Of a stretch of 64,000 nt of DNA, positions 1-8,218 are shown one piece after another; position 1 is the first letter of the stretch; each line of letters starts with the position of its first letter. Position numbers and translations under genes: made by a program. The DNA is from JAKQEM01 sp964391185 (GTDB lineage: Bacteria; Patescibacteriota; Gracilibacteria; Peribacterales; Peribacteraceae), in the NCBI GenBank assembly GCA_964391185.1, contig CAYMIX010000001.1:173309-237308 (forward strand), read 5' to 3'. The notes under the pieces are model-generated. The model saw only the letters and a program-made list of their open reading frames with translations, was not told the DNA's origin and ran no database searches.

Positions 1-554
1 AAGCTGCCCCCTCCGCCGTTCGTCACGGGAGTTCCGCTAAAAATTGTACGTACAGTTGCATTGCTTGCTTCCGCCCATACTTCCAAGGGGACGGTCGCCG
101 CAGTCATGGTGCCGATGTTGACGTTTCCCACCAAACTCGACGTGCCTGAGATAGCAATACTTTTGCCGGATCCCGCCCCTTCCCACACAAGGGAACCGGA
201 AGAACGTAGTGCTCTTTGTGCAAAGATTGTTGTACCAGAGAAGGTGCCCGTTGCTTCCGCATTTCCCTGGACATACAAGTCATCATCAAACTGGAAGCGC
301 AATAAGCTGCGGTTGTATGTGAGCGATTTATTGATCGTTTCTCCGAAGCGCAGCACGACGTTCGCACTTGTGTCAGCATCGTCGATCACCTGAAACGATT
401 CCGTATTCACCAAGAGCGCGGGGCCCCATGAGGAAGCTGCGCCAACCTTTTCGATGGAAAAATCCCCCATCGCCATCCACACACACAGCGAGAGAGTGAG
501 TACTGTGGATGTGCGGCGTATGAGCCCTGAATGAATGGGTGTGTTTGTTTGCAT
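1..554 (-). CDS. Exported surface protein, N-terminal part (runs off the window)
   Basis: An open frame of about 184 codons starts at ATG 552-554 and reaches the window edge without a stop. An AAAGGGA SD-like sequence and a TATAAT box lie just upstream on the minus strand. The N-terminus has two arginines followed by a hydrophobic stretch (TVLTLSLCVWMAM), which fits a signal peptide or membrane anchor. The rest is rich in Gly, Ser, Thr and Asn with short beta-type segments (DLYVQGNAEATGTFSG, SSLVGNVNIGTM), like secreted repetitive or fibre-like proteins of CPR bacteria. No catalytic motif is visible. Being exported is well supported; any more specific role is unknown. Confidence 0.7.
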   Translation of the reverse strand, partial: MQTNTPIHSGLIRRTSTVLTLSLCVWMAMGDFSIEKVGAASSWGPALLVNTESFQVIDDADTSANVVLRFGETINKSLTYNRSLLRFQFDDDLYVQGNAEATGTFSGTTIFAQRALRSSGSLVWEGAGSGKSIAISGTSSLVGNVNIGTMTAATVPLEVWAEASNATVRTIFSGTPVTNGGGGS

Positions 555-629
555 GAGAATCCCTTTATTATAGCCGAAAACAGCTTCTTTGTCTTGGGTA
601 TAAACTTGCAAATATATATTTATATTGCT

Positions 630-638
630 TGATATAAT
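630..638 (+). promoter_or_regulatory. Extended -10 promoter upstream of tRNA-Trp
   Basis: TGATATAAT is an extended -10 (TGn-TATAAT) in a very AT-rich stretch. It is the only good promoter before the tRNA-Trp gene. Transcription would begin near 645 and cross the tRNA-like fragment at 694-711. Confidence 0.5.
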
Positions 639-693
639 ATCATGAATAAGGCTGCTTTTTTGGGTCAAGATAGCTACAATTCGCCATACACGA

Positions 694-711
694 AGGCGCT
701 TAGCTCAGTTG
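694..711 (+). repeat. Copy of the 5' end of tRNA-Trp
   Basis: These 18 bases are identical to the acceptor strand and D-arm start of the tRNA-Trp at 789-806. The rest of a tRNA does not follow, so this is a truncated duplicate on the same probable transcript, 95 bases upstream of the intact gene. Confidence 0.75.
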
Positions 712-788
712 ACCGCCGAGGGCTTGCCCGAGGCGTCAGAAGAGAAATACGCTCGGTTGTATTCATATCACGGGGAAATAATGGTTAT

Positions 789-864
789 AGGCGCTTAGCT
801 CAGTTGGTAGAGCGTCGGTCTCCAAAACCGAAGGTCGTAGGTTCGATCCCTACAGCGCCTGCCA
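789..864 (+). tRNA. tRNA-Trp (anticodon CCA)
   Basis: A complete cloverleaf is visible. The acceptor stem AGGCGCT pairs with AGCGCCT, the D stem is GCTC/GAGC, the anticodon stem TCGGT/ACCGA encloses loop CTCCAAA with anticodon CCA, and the T stem GTAGG/CCTAC has the TTCGATC loop. Discriminator G and CCA are encoded. That CCA is also the start of a 26-base palindrome (861-886), so the tRNA 3' end overlaps a repeat. Confidence 0.95.
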
Positions 865-970
865 CGTCAGCTTAAGCTGACGTGGCCTGCCAACACCTTA
901 AGCTGACGTCTCTTCCAATTCCTTAAGCTGACGTCTCTTCCAACACCTTAAGCTGACGTGGCCTGCCACT
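861..970 (+). repeat. 25-bp tandem repeat, four units, opening with a 26-base palindrome
   Basis: The core CTTAAGCTGACGT recurs with its first base at 871, 897, 922 and 947, an almost exact 25-bp period. Spacers alternate between GGCCTGCCA and CTCTTCCAA types. The first unit is part of a perfect palindrome at 861-886 with arms GCCACGTCAGCTT. A sister palindrome with the same arms and a different centre lies before the 23S gene at 60514-60537. The remaining sequence to 1241 holds no gene that I can support. Confidence 0.85.
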
Positions 971-1241
971 TTGCCAGCTCTCATCTGCCAGCGTGCGATT
1001 TTGCTTCTTCATCCTCGTCTTTTCCGGTGAGCACGTCCCGTTGGGATACCTTGATATCTTTCTGTAATCGATGAAGGGGGCGAGTTATCATTTTCCCCAC
1101 AAAACATCATCGTGTTGGGGTTGTTCTATAAGGGCATAGAACATATTTTTTTGTTGAATAGAAAGGGAAAAGTAGGCGCCGATGTTTTTTTCTTGCGCGC
1201 ACATTGCATCAAATAACAATTAGGACTTCTAAGATGCACGT

Positions 1242-1526
1242 ATGTGGTATTTCTATGTTCTTCAAAGCAATGTGAATTCAAATTATTTCTACAAAGGATC
1301 TACCGGCAATCTGCAGAGGAGATTGATGCAGCACCAATCCGGTGAAACGGAATCGCTTCGTCCGTATCTTCCTGTTCGACTTGTCTATTACGAAGCATAT
1401 GTCACAGAAAAAGCCGCTCGACATCGGGAGAAGTCTGTCAAATGTAGCGGAGCCGTATGGGGAGCTCTGATGGGACGTGTTAAGACAAGTCTCTGTATGG
1501 AATTTTCAGGAACTCCTATCGACTGA
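1242..1526 (+). CDS. GIY-YIG single-domain endonuclease
   Basis: This is a 94-residue protein with the compact GIY-YIG fold of the UPF0213/YhbQ type. Strand one has WYFYVLQS in the GIY position, and YFYKGSTGNLQRRLMQH supplies the second motif and the catalytic Arg. TEKAARHREKSVKCS carries the conserved Glu and helix. Such stand-alone proteins are common in CPR genomes, and their role (DNA repair or processing) is not settled. The last 15-20 residues run past the usual domain end. Confidence 0.85.
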   Translation: MWYFYVLQSNVNSNYFYKGSTGNLQRRLMQHQSGETESLRPYLPVRLVYYEAYVTEKAARHREKSVKCSGAVWGALMGRVKTSLCMEFSGTPID

Positions 1527-1542
1527 AAAGGCACTTTCGTGG

Positions 1543-1548
1543 TATCAT
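1543..1548 (+). promoter_or_regulatory. -10 box (TATCAT) for a leaderless start
   Basis: TATCAT ends three bases before ATG 1552 and six before ATG 1555. The expected transcription start falls on or next to the second ATG, with no room for an SD site. Confidence 0.45.
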
Positions 1549-1551
1549 GTC

Positions 1552-4500
1552 ATGATGCCCTCAGACCATCAGGAGCCATCGGCGGGGATGGATGAAAACC
1601 CAAGAGAGGAAGGGCTGTCGGAATCTATGCGCATTCGCGTACGGCAAAATGCGGAGTGTATGTGTGAGAATATTATGCAAAATCCTGTGCAATGCATACG
1701 TTCTCCTAGTAGCACGAGCATGATCCTCGATGCGCTGATCAGCACAGATAATGAAGTGAATGAGATGCAGAAGCAGGAGGCGCTTTGGCTTCTATTTGAT
1801 GTGATCCTCGAACGTGTTGTGAAGATGGAAGAGCTTGATGATCTTCATGCGAGTGAGATGATTGCCGCATTTGAGCGTCAGTTTTTTACATCTGGTAACA
1901 AATATCCCTCGAGCATATTTGAGCAGCTTCGCGGCCCGTACAAGCTGATATTTGCATCACTCTTTTCGGCTCAGCCTGCCGTATCGAAAAATTGGAGGAT
2001 GCACATGCTGGAAGATGTTTTCTATAATCTTGGCCAGGCAAATCCTGATCAGACTGCTATTGATATTTGTCATGTACTCCAGCATCAGGAAGATCCTGTT
2101 TCCGTTTTGGACGCTATTGATTTTATCAGGAGTCTTGCAGCTTATGCGGTAAAAAATGAGGCGCCCAGCGACGACGATATTGTCCATGTGCTGCAGCAAA
2201 CACTGAATCATTTTCTGCGACATTCATGTGTGCTTGTCCGCCATGCCGCTGCGGATGCCTTGTGGTATGTACAGCAGGCGCATAGCGACGATGGTTTCGC
2301 CGTGAGCGATCGTGTTATTGAAAGTGGCCTGCCCGTTTTCGGATCTATCCGTAAGGATGATGAACATTTGAAACGTTGCATTCATGTTCCGGAAGCAGAA
2401 GATGATTCTTTTCTTTCCCGTATATCCAGCGATGCCATTGGCATCATCGACCGTCATGGGTTACTGCAGAGAATGTGCATCGATGTACGCCCCGAACAAC
2501 TCACTGAAAAAACGCATGCACCTGTGAAAGATATATTGCTGGCCATTCGTGCCTTGAGGCATGAGGATGAATCGCCAGTTCGATATCTAGGTTTAGCTCT
2601 ACAGTGCGAAAAGACCGCATCAGCAGATTTTCTGAGATACGCCATTGCAGAATCGGGCACATCATTCAGTGACAAGGACTGGAGCAGGTTTGTGCATTAC
2701 ATACGCGAGGAGGGACGTATCAAGGAAGAATATGAGAAACTTGTGACTGAACGTTATGGTGCTTTGGCGGAGCGTAATAGGGAAAACATTGTTTCAAGTT
2801 GTTCGATGCTCGATAAGCTTCTGCATCAGCACCCCGATATCAGTACTTCTTTGGAGCTTTTCAATTCGGATCTTCTTGCAGATTTTGATGCAGCCATGCG
2901 GTATGGAGATCATCTCCACGCGCTGGAACATGCGTACAACCTTGCTCTGATACTGGAGAGCCGTGGGCAGATGATGGGGATACTCGCGCCTGATTGTTTG
3001 GCTGGCCGAAATTTTTCCCGCGTGCTTCAATTGCTTGAGCAAACATGGGCGCTCGTGGCGAAAGGTGCCGATGAACTTGCGGTGGAGTTGAATGTAAAAA
3101 AAGAGGCAATGGATATGCCGCAGCATGCAGATTTTCCATGGATGCAGGAGATTGGTGAATCTTTGAGTCAAAGCGCATCTCTACGAACGCATATGCGTGA
3201 CTACTTCCGTAAGCGTCTTGCAGAAGAGCGGGGCGTCATGCCTGTTTTGCATGCGCGTCCGGTTTCCACTCTGAAGAAAGAGCAGACACTACTGCCTTTC
3301 GGCGAGGCTGGTATCAGCACAGCGCTTATCCAGCAGATGAATCGTCCGGCAATCAGACAAAAAATCGAAGGGGATTTGGGGATTTCCCTGGCAGATATTC
3401 CCCTTCGTTCACAGATTCATTTGCTGAGATTTTTGGCGGATAAAGATTCGGTGATATTTGATCGGCTTCGATCTGTCCTACAAAAGCATCCCACGCATTC
3501 AAAAAATATTCTTCTTTCATTCCTCGCCTGTAGCGAAGACCAGGAAATGGGAAACATTATTTTAGCATTGGCAGCATATCCGGAGCTTCTGGTAGCGCTA
3601 GATCGGTACGGGGATATGGCAAAAAATGCCGAAGCACTCACAGCAAACCTTGCGTCACTGACGCATGGAACAGGTAAGTCGCAATTTGATTCGTTACATT
3701 TTTATCGTCAGCTGATTGTGCAGAGTAATCGTACGTTGCGCGATGCAGTGCGGATGATTCACGAGAGCCCGGAGAAGGCCGAAGAAGTAGGGCAACTGTG
3801 TGCAGATCACGTGCGCTTCTCACAAGATCGAGTCGGACTTCTTCATGCGATAGTACGCACATTGCCACGAGCAGAGGTGACATCAATGGATCTCATAAAA
3901 TTACCGTTGGTAACAATTACAGAAGGTCTAGTCTCAGAGATTGGTGTGTCGCCTGCTGTGCGCGGTATGACACGAGCGGCGTTTCCTTCAGAGACAGACC
4001 AGCAGGAATTCTCCGCTTTTATAAAACGAGAAGGAGCGGTGCTTACCGTAAGCCTTTGTGAAGATCATGCGCTTGGCATGTTCGGGTCCGAGCCTCTTGC
4101 AGATGGTCGCGTACGTCACATCGATTGGTACTGTACAAACAAAGAAGGACCGGTTCGCGGGCTTGCAGAGCCAACACTGCGCACAGCCCTTCATCGCATC
4201 GATCAATCGCAGATGCTCACCTGCGTGGCCTCACCGGAGAGCGCCTCTTGTGAGACATTCATTGAGCACGCCGGTATGGTTGCGTGCGGCGTCACAGAAC
4301 CTGGCGAATACGAAGGGCAATATCTCCGGTTGCGTCGCGTATCTTCGGATGCAGGTCTTCATGGCCGAGCCCTACATCCTGAGCAAATCGACGTATTGCG
4401 TACGCTTGCACAAAACGGCAATGGTCAGGTTGTACGATCAGACATTGACGGTACCGAATACGCCGCCTGCATCGCGGAATCTGATTCGGTCGAAACATTT

Positions 4501-4743
4501 TTCAATAACGCTCGCCATCAATGGGGGGATGGAACATGGGTGATGTCCCGGCAGATTCGTGAGCCATCTTCGGAGTCAAAAAAAGTACGATATCTGTGCA
4601 TCTTCGAGCATGATCGTGCGTCTGATGAAGAACGCGAGACTATTCACCGTGCGTTCGATGAATTCCGCACACGTCAGCGCTTGGCGGCGGAGGATTCCCA
4701 GAGCAGTTCGAATGCCATCCGGAACATCGATACGATGGAGTGA
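1552..4743 (+). CDS. Very large helical-repeat protein of unknown function
   Basis: The frame is open from 1477, but the first 25 codons lie over the GIY-YIG gene. ATG 1552 or 1555 is preferred because a TATCAT box sits just upstream. The product is about 1063 residues, soluble and mostly helical, with no signal peptide or membrane segment. The N-terminal 600 residues have HEAT-like amphipathic helix pairs (for example VRHAAADALWYVQQAH). The C-terminal third is more alpha/beta and includes DEERETIHRAFDEF near the end. No catalytic motif is recognisable. Its 3' end overlaps the convergent TrmB-like gene by 70 bases. It may be a scaffold or partner-binding protein, but that is only a guess. Confidence 0.8.
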   Translation: MMPSDHQEPSAGMDENPREEGLSESMRIRVRQNAECMCENIMQNPVQCIRSPSSTSMILDALISTDNEVNEMQKQEALWLLFDVILERVVKMEELDDLHASEMIAAFERQFFTSGNKYPSSIFEQLRGPYKLIFASLFSAQPAVSKNWRMHMLEDVFYNLGQANPDQTAIDICHVLQHQEDPVSVLDAIDFIRSLAAYAVKNEAPSDDDIVHVLQQTLNHFLRHSCVLVRHAAADALWYVQQAHSDDGFAVSDRVIESGLPVFGSIRKDDEHLKRCIHVPEAEDDSFLSRISSDAIGIIDRHGLLQRMCIDVRPEQLTEKTHAPVKDILLAIRALRHEDESPVRYLGLALQCEKTASADFLRYAIAESGTSFSDKDWSRFVHYIREEGRIKEEYEKLVTERYGALAERNRENIVSSCSMLDKLLHQHPDISTSLELFNSDLLADFDAAMRYGDHLHALEHAYNLALILESRGQMMGILAPDCLAGRNFSRVLQLLEQTWALVAKGADELAVELNVKKEAMDMPQHADFPWMQEIGESLSQSASLRTHMRDYFRKRLAEERGVMPVLHARPVSTLKKEQTLLPFGEAGISTALIQQMNRPAIRQKIEGDLGISLADIPLRSQIHLLRFLADKDSVIFDRLRSVLQKHPTHSKNILLSFLACSEDQEMGNIILALAAYPELLVALDRYGDMAKNAEALTANLASLTHGTGKSQFDSLHFYRQLIVQSNRTLRDAVRMIHESPEKAEEVGQLCADHVRFSQDRVGLLHAIVRTLPRAEVTSMDLIKLPLVTITEGLVSEIGVSPAVRGMTRAAFPSETDQQEFSAFIKREGAVLTVSLCEDHALGMFGSEPLADGRVRHIDWYCTNKEGPVRGLAEPTLRTALHRIDQSQMLTCVASPESASCETFIEHAGMVACGVTEPGEYEGQYLRLRRVSSDAGLHGRALHPEQIDVLRTLAQNGNGQVVRSDIDGTEYAACIAESDSVETFFNNARHQWGDGTWVMSRQIREPSSESKKVRYLCIFEHDRASDEERETIHRAFDEFRTRQRLAAEDSQSSSNAIRNIDTME

Positions 4744-5474
4744 TTCCTCGCGTAGAATCCGAAGAGTTGTTGTTGCTCTACGGCCATCGCATACAAGCTA
4801 TCGCCGAAAAGCATGATTTCCGTTGGATTTAAATCCGGTTGAGCAGCTACCAATCGAGTCTCTCTTTTTGATGGATCATCGCTTTTTTTCCATGCGCGCG
4901 ACGTAACGGAATCCGGGCTGATAATTCTGTTTTTGATGCCGAAGGTTTCCATTTTCTTGGTTACGGTTTCGAATTTTTTGGTGAGACCATACTGGTCTGA
5001 TACATCATCGAGCGCATGCAGAAAGCTGAGAATCTCTCCTGACTTTTTGGCTTCTTCTACGGCTTGGAGGTATCCATCCATGATGCCATCGGGTCCTTCG
5101 TAAAAGCGAACACCCGGGAGCACTGCGTGTGGGTTCATGATGCTCTTAAGCGCACCGACAATGTGATTCACTTTTTCTTCTTTGCGCGTAATTTCCTGTC
5201 GTTCTTTTTCGAGCAACAGCAATAATTTCTCCGGCTGTTCCGGTGTGTAGAGGTACGTGTTTCCTTTTTGGATCATCCGGATAATCCCCTTCTTTTCCAA
5301 TTGCTGGCATGTGTATTGCGCCGTTGAACGTTGAATACTTGTGCGGTCGCCGAGGGTGGATGCTGGCGAAGTTCCGACGGTGAGGAGTGCTAAATAGATT
5401 TTGATCTCTTTCTCATTGAGATCGAGATCTGCGAGGACTTCTTGGACTTGGAGGAGGGTTTGAGCGTCAGACAT
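4674..5474 (-). CDS. TrmB-family transcriptional regulator
   Basis: The 266-residue product begins with a winged-helix TrmB domain (LNEKEIKIYLALLTVGTSPA, then the recognition region to about residue 70) and a charged linker helix (LLLLLEKERQEITRKEEKV). A C-terminal effector-type domain resembles those of TrmB-like sugar-responsive regulators. ATG 5474 is chosen because TATACT lies six bases upstream (5481-5486), giving a leaderless start; a start 12 codons earlier would lie inside the promoter. The gene is convergent with the large helical protein and overlaps its end. The ligand and targets are unknown. Confidence 0.85.
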   Translation of the reverse strand: MSDAQTLLQVQEVLADLDLNEKEIKIYLALLTVGTSPASTLGDRTSIQRSTAQYTCQQLEKKGIIRMIQKGNTYLYTPEQPEKLLLLLEKERQEITRKEEKVNHIVGALKSIMNPHAVLPGVRFYEGPDGIMDGYLQAVEEAKKSGEILSFLHALDDVSDQYGLTKKFETVTKKMETFGIKNRIISPDSVTSRAWKKSDDPSKRETRLVAAQPDLNPTEIMLFGDSLYAMAVEQQQLFGFYARNHSIVSMFRMAFELLWESSAAKR

Positions 5475-5480
5475 AGGGTT

Positions 5481-5486
5481 AGTATA
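5481..5486 (-). promoter_or_regulatory. -10 box (TATACT) of the TrmB-like gene
   Basis: On the minus strand TATACT is followed by AACCCT and then ATG 5474. This is one of the clearest leaderless starts in the window. Confidence 0.6.
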
Positions 5487-5495
5487 GCCGAATTG

Positions 5496-5655
5496 TCCTA
5501 TAAATGACAAGTATTTGTTGGCAGCAAATTATTAATTAAATCGATCAATAAGTATCTAAAAGTGAATATGAGTCATTTTGCATGACAGATATGCATAGTC
5601 ATAAATACCATATTAATAGATACTGGCAATGTCTGATCGACATGGTCATTCACAG
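5496..5655 (+). repeat. Direct repeat, left copy (pair with 6372-6534)
   Basis: This AT-rich stretch shares ordered blocks with 6372-6534: TGACAAGTATT, GTTGGCAG, GTCATAAATACCATATTA, GGCAA and TTCACA. The offset is about 876 bases. The two copies bracket the 180-residue gene at 5682-6224 and its terminator. Confidence 0.75.
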
Positions 5656-5681
5656 GGTTATATTTCTTACTCCCCTCAACA

Positions 5682-6224
5682 ATGCCTAAATTCTTTGAGA
5701 GATCACCAGTAGTTCAAGCATGTTCCGCTGAGAATACATTGCGTTTGGCCGAAGAAAATCCTGAGGGAATCATTGACGAGCAAACAGCTGGATGGTTTCG
5801 CATTCATGGAGTCAATATTCCGGAGCGTTGGACGATTGTACCCATGAAGGAGAATAACAATTGGCAAAACAATTCATGCGATGATCAGAGCAGGCGTTCT
5901 TTGCTTGATTGGTTTGCAGTACAGGTCCATAGATTAGGCCCAAATCGTGCTCTAGAATTGGCCGAATCGGAGCTGCAAAAACTTTCTCTTGGAGTAGGAA
6001 TTTTGGATGGTTGGACACGTTCGAAGCTGTACGAAGCTTGTAAAAGTATGTTTTCCACGCCAACACCCCCTGGTTGTATTGTGGCATTGCTGGAACTCGA
6101 TTGCTTCTATAAAGCAGAGGAAGATCTGAGAAAAAGAAATGATGCATTGAGAGCACGCTTTGAGGCGATGGGAGGGGTAGTTCGCAGTGATGTTCACGAA
6201 ACAATGTTGGAAGGAAACGCATGA
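5682..6224 (+). CDS. Hypothetical protein (180 aa) between direct repeats
   Basis: I do not recognise this protein. It is soluble and mostly helical, with an acidic C-terminal coiled segment (KAEEDLRKRNDALRARFEAMGG). No signal peptide or membrane segment is present. It stands alone, between two related AT-rich direct repeats, and ends in a strong terminator. The repeats suggest the gene arrived or was duplicated as a unit, which is inference. Confidence 0.6.
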   Translation: MPKFFERSPVVQACSAENTLRLAEENPEGIIDEQTAGWFRIHGVNIPERWTIVPMKENNNWQNNSCDDQSRRSLLDWFAVQVHRLGPNRALELAESELQKLSLGVGILDGWTRSKLYEACKSMFSTPTPPGCIVALLELDCFYKAEEDLRKRNDALRARFEAMGGVVRSDVHETMLEGNA

Positions 6225-6258
6225 AGACTGTATGAAAATAATAGGGTGATTGCGCATC

Positions 6259-6287
6259 AAAGAGCCTCATGCATGAGGCTCTTTTTT
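6259..6287 (+). terminator. Rho-independent terminator of the 5682-6224 gene
   Basis: AAAGAGCCTCAT and ATGAGGCTCTTT form a 12-bp stem followed by a T run. Confidence 0.9.
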
Positions 6288-6371
6288 CTGTGTATCTGAA
6301 TATCATTCGGTTCTTCTTTCCACAGTTGCAAGCAGGAGCGCCAGAAAAGCAGCGCGCGCTTTTTGAACTTT

Positions 6372-6534
6372 TCCTAAAAATGACAAGTATTGGTTGGCAG
6401 TAAATTGTGTGTCGAATTGATCATTAAGTACTTAAATATATGTTTCTTGGATTATACATGACAGTAATTAATAGTCATAAATACCATATTATAGGAAAAT
6501 GGCAACTGTCAGCCGGACGAGTTCATTCACAACA
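6372..6534 (+). repeat. Direct repeat, right copy (pair with 5496-5655)
   Basis: It carries the same block order as the left copy. It ends just before the GC-rich accessory array and may supply its promoter. The following 6549-6610 has two short hairpins (CGGCTCC/GGAGCCG and CCATCCG/CGGATGG). Confidence 0.75.
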
Positions 6535-6700
6535 TTGGATCACTAAATCGGCTCCCTAAACGGAGCCGTCATCAGGGCCATCCGGGGCGGATGGTCTGGA
6601 CGACGGTTTCCAAGGTGGAGCCGCAGCAGCCCCAACTGCTGTCCGTTCTTTTTTTCGCATCTGCGCTCGGGTCGCGGATGCAATTGGAAAGGAGGTCCAT

Positions 6701-7078
6701 ATGGACCAACATCGCGAGGTGCTCAACAGAGCCCTCGCGCTGGGGCAGGAGCGTCACGGAGACGCTCCTATCGAACACCACTTCGCTTTCGCCAACTCGG
6801 TCGCCTACGCGGTGGCCGGTTGGCGGGGTGGATGTGCAACCGGTCCGTCCATGCGGGAGTATTGGGCGGAAAAGTTAATCTGCCAGGATGGGACGCCTGC
6901 CAAGATCGTATTCGACCGGGCAGTCGAGATTTGTCAGAGGGTCTGTTACGGACCAATGACATTGGAAACTGCTCGGATGTCCCTCTGGAACCATTGCTTT
7001 GACGATGCTCCAGAGGATGAAGCGGAGGCGATGCGCCTCCTTCAAGAAGCTGGAGAAGATCAGGATGATCTGATCTAG
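6701..7078 (+). CDS. Hypothetical acidic protein, first gene of the GC-rich array
   Basis: The 125-residue product is helical and ends in a strongly acidic tail (DDAPEDEAEAMRLLQEAGEDQDD). No family is recognised. The start is fixed by a perfect SD (AAAGGAGG, six bases before ATG). A hairpin with arms GCATC/GATGC sits immediately before the SD. Base composition and SD use are unlike the neighbouring native genes, which points to transfer. It leads a same-strand series of five genes to 10621. Confidence 0.7.
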   Translation: MDQHREVLNRALALGQERHGDAPIEHHFAFANSVAYAVAGWRGGCATGPSMREYWAEKLICQDGTPAKIVFDRAVEICQRVCYGPMTLETARMSLWNHCFDDAPEDEAEAMRLLQEAGEDQDDLI

Positions 7079-7206
7079 CTTCACGCATCTCATTCGTGCT
7101 CCTCACCTGCGCGGATGATCGTTCTTTCGTTTCAATCACAAGCCTCTTCCCCTATCAGCCATGAAGGGGATGGTGAGAGAGAAAACAACTCAGAGGAGAT
7201 TTTCTG

Positions 7207-7551
7207 ATGACGACGTACTTCGGATTCGGTATCGCGCCGAGCATGTTCCCGTTGGATTGCAAGATCGTTCGGTGCCAGCTCACGGTCGACGAGGTGAAGG
7301 CGAAGGTTCGGGAGGGCGTTGTGCCCTGCCTGAATCCCTTCCATGCCGCGACGATCAAGGCCATGCGCGAGCGTTTCGGCATCGACGTGCCGATCCCGCC
7401 CAAGGCCCCGAAGGTCGTCCTCGGCATCGCTGATTCGGTGATCGTGATGGGAGTTGTGGGTCTCGACCGCCTGGAAGGACGGAACGAGTACACCCACGAG
7501 GAGATCGAGGCGGCAAGCTTCGAATTCTCGATCTTCACGGTTACCGAATAG
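7207..7551 (+). CDS. DUF1874-like protein (STIV B116 / AcrIII-1 ring nuclease fold), candidate
   Basis: The 114-residue protein matches the DUF1874 layout. The N-terminal strand with PSMFP corresponds to the family's 'SxxML' segment. A conserved His lies at residue 46 in NPFHAATIKAMRERFG, where the family has GH(D/E)(S/A)T. Next come DVPIPPKAPKVVL and DSVIVMGVV, then RLEGRNEYTHEEIEAA before a final beta strand. In archaeal viruses this fold (AcrIII-1/Crn2) degrades cyclic tetra-adenylate made by type III CRISPR, using that His. The Gly before the His is Phe here, so activity is uncertain. No CRISPR locus is in the window. SD GAGGAG precedes the ATG. Confidence 0.55.
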   Translation: MTTYFGFGIAPSMFPLDCKIVRCQLTVDEVKAKVREGVVPCLNPFHAATIKAMRERFGIDVPIPPKAPKVVLGIADSVIVMGVVGLDRLEGRNEYTHEEIEAASFEFSIFTVTE

Positions 7552-7559
7552 TCGATGTC

Positions 7560-7615
7560 GCCTCAGCATGGATGCTGAGGGTTGGTGCGTGAGGATGTGC
7601 ACAGGGATGTGCGTG
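7560..7615 (+). promoter_or_regulatory. Two intergenic hairpins in the accessory array
   Basis: CCTCAGCAT/ATGCTGAGG form one hairpin, followed by TGAGGA/TCCTCA. A GTTTCAATC motif follows at about 7637, and then the next start. Neither hairpin has a T run, so processing or mRNA stabilisation is as likely as termination. Confidence 0.5.
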
Positions 7616-7661
7616 TCCTCATTGTGTTCAAAACAGTTTCAATCAAACAAGGGTTCAAGTC

Positions 7662-8102
7662 ATGTACGAAATCTTCCAGGGCATTCTCGAGTTCATCGGC
7701 GAGTTCGGCGAGAAGACGAAGGCAGTTGTGTCATTCGTCAGCGCGATTTTCGCGGCGTTCGCCTGGGTTCAGGCTCGTCGCACTGCGAAGTCGTTGGCGG
7801 CGGCGGAGAAGCTCCGCAAGCAGCAGATCACGCTGATCCTCGTCGACGGGCATGGAAAGGAGGTGATCATTCCCTATCGCCCGCGGAGGGACCAGCTCGG
7901 GCGCGCTGAATTTCTTGGAATTCTGGGCCTCTACGGGGGGAAGGAACGGTTCGAGACCGCACGGTTGCTCCCGATTTTCGAAGAGGGAGACTTCAGCGCG
8001 GTGCTCGAGGGGAAGGCGGACGTGATCCGCATTCCCTGTGATGACAAGTTCTTTATCGCGGCGGAGACGGACATCGTCCTCCGCCACGAGACCAAGGCCT
8101 AA
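7662..8102 (+). CDS. Small membrane-anchored protein of unknown function
   Basis: The product has 146 residues. Residues about 20-40 (TKAVVSFVSAIFAAFAWVQA) form one probable membrane helix, followed by a positively charged helix (RRTAKSLAAAEKLRKQQ) that should be cytoplasmic. The rest is a small soluble alpha/beta domain (about 55-146). Third gene of the GC-rich array; no family recognised. A GTTTCAATC motif lies 25 bases before the start. Confidence 0.65.
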   Translation: MYEIFQGILEFIGEFGEKTKAVVSFVSAIFAAFAWVQARRTAKSLAAAEKLRKQQITLILVDGHGKEVIIPYRPRRDQLGRAEFLGILGLYGGKERFETARLLPIFEEGDFSAVLEGKADVIRIPCDDKFFIAAETDIVLRHETKA

Positions 8103-8218
8103 CGGCTTTGGTTCTCACACAGGTTTGCCTCCACCTGGCTCTTCACGGAGCGAACGGAGGCATGTTTATGTTCGGGCAGTAGCCAAGTTTCAATACGCGT
8201 TTCTTAAGGAGGTGTTCA

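Noticed and set aside
871..970. 25-bp tandem units as a CRISPR array
   Set aside because: Units are contiguous and near-identical including the 'spacer' part, so they are plain tandem repeats.
1477..1551. Upstream start of the giant helical protein
   Set aside because: It lies inside the GIY-YIG gene and upstream of the likely -10 box.
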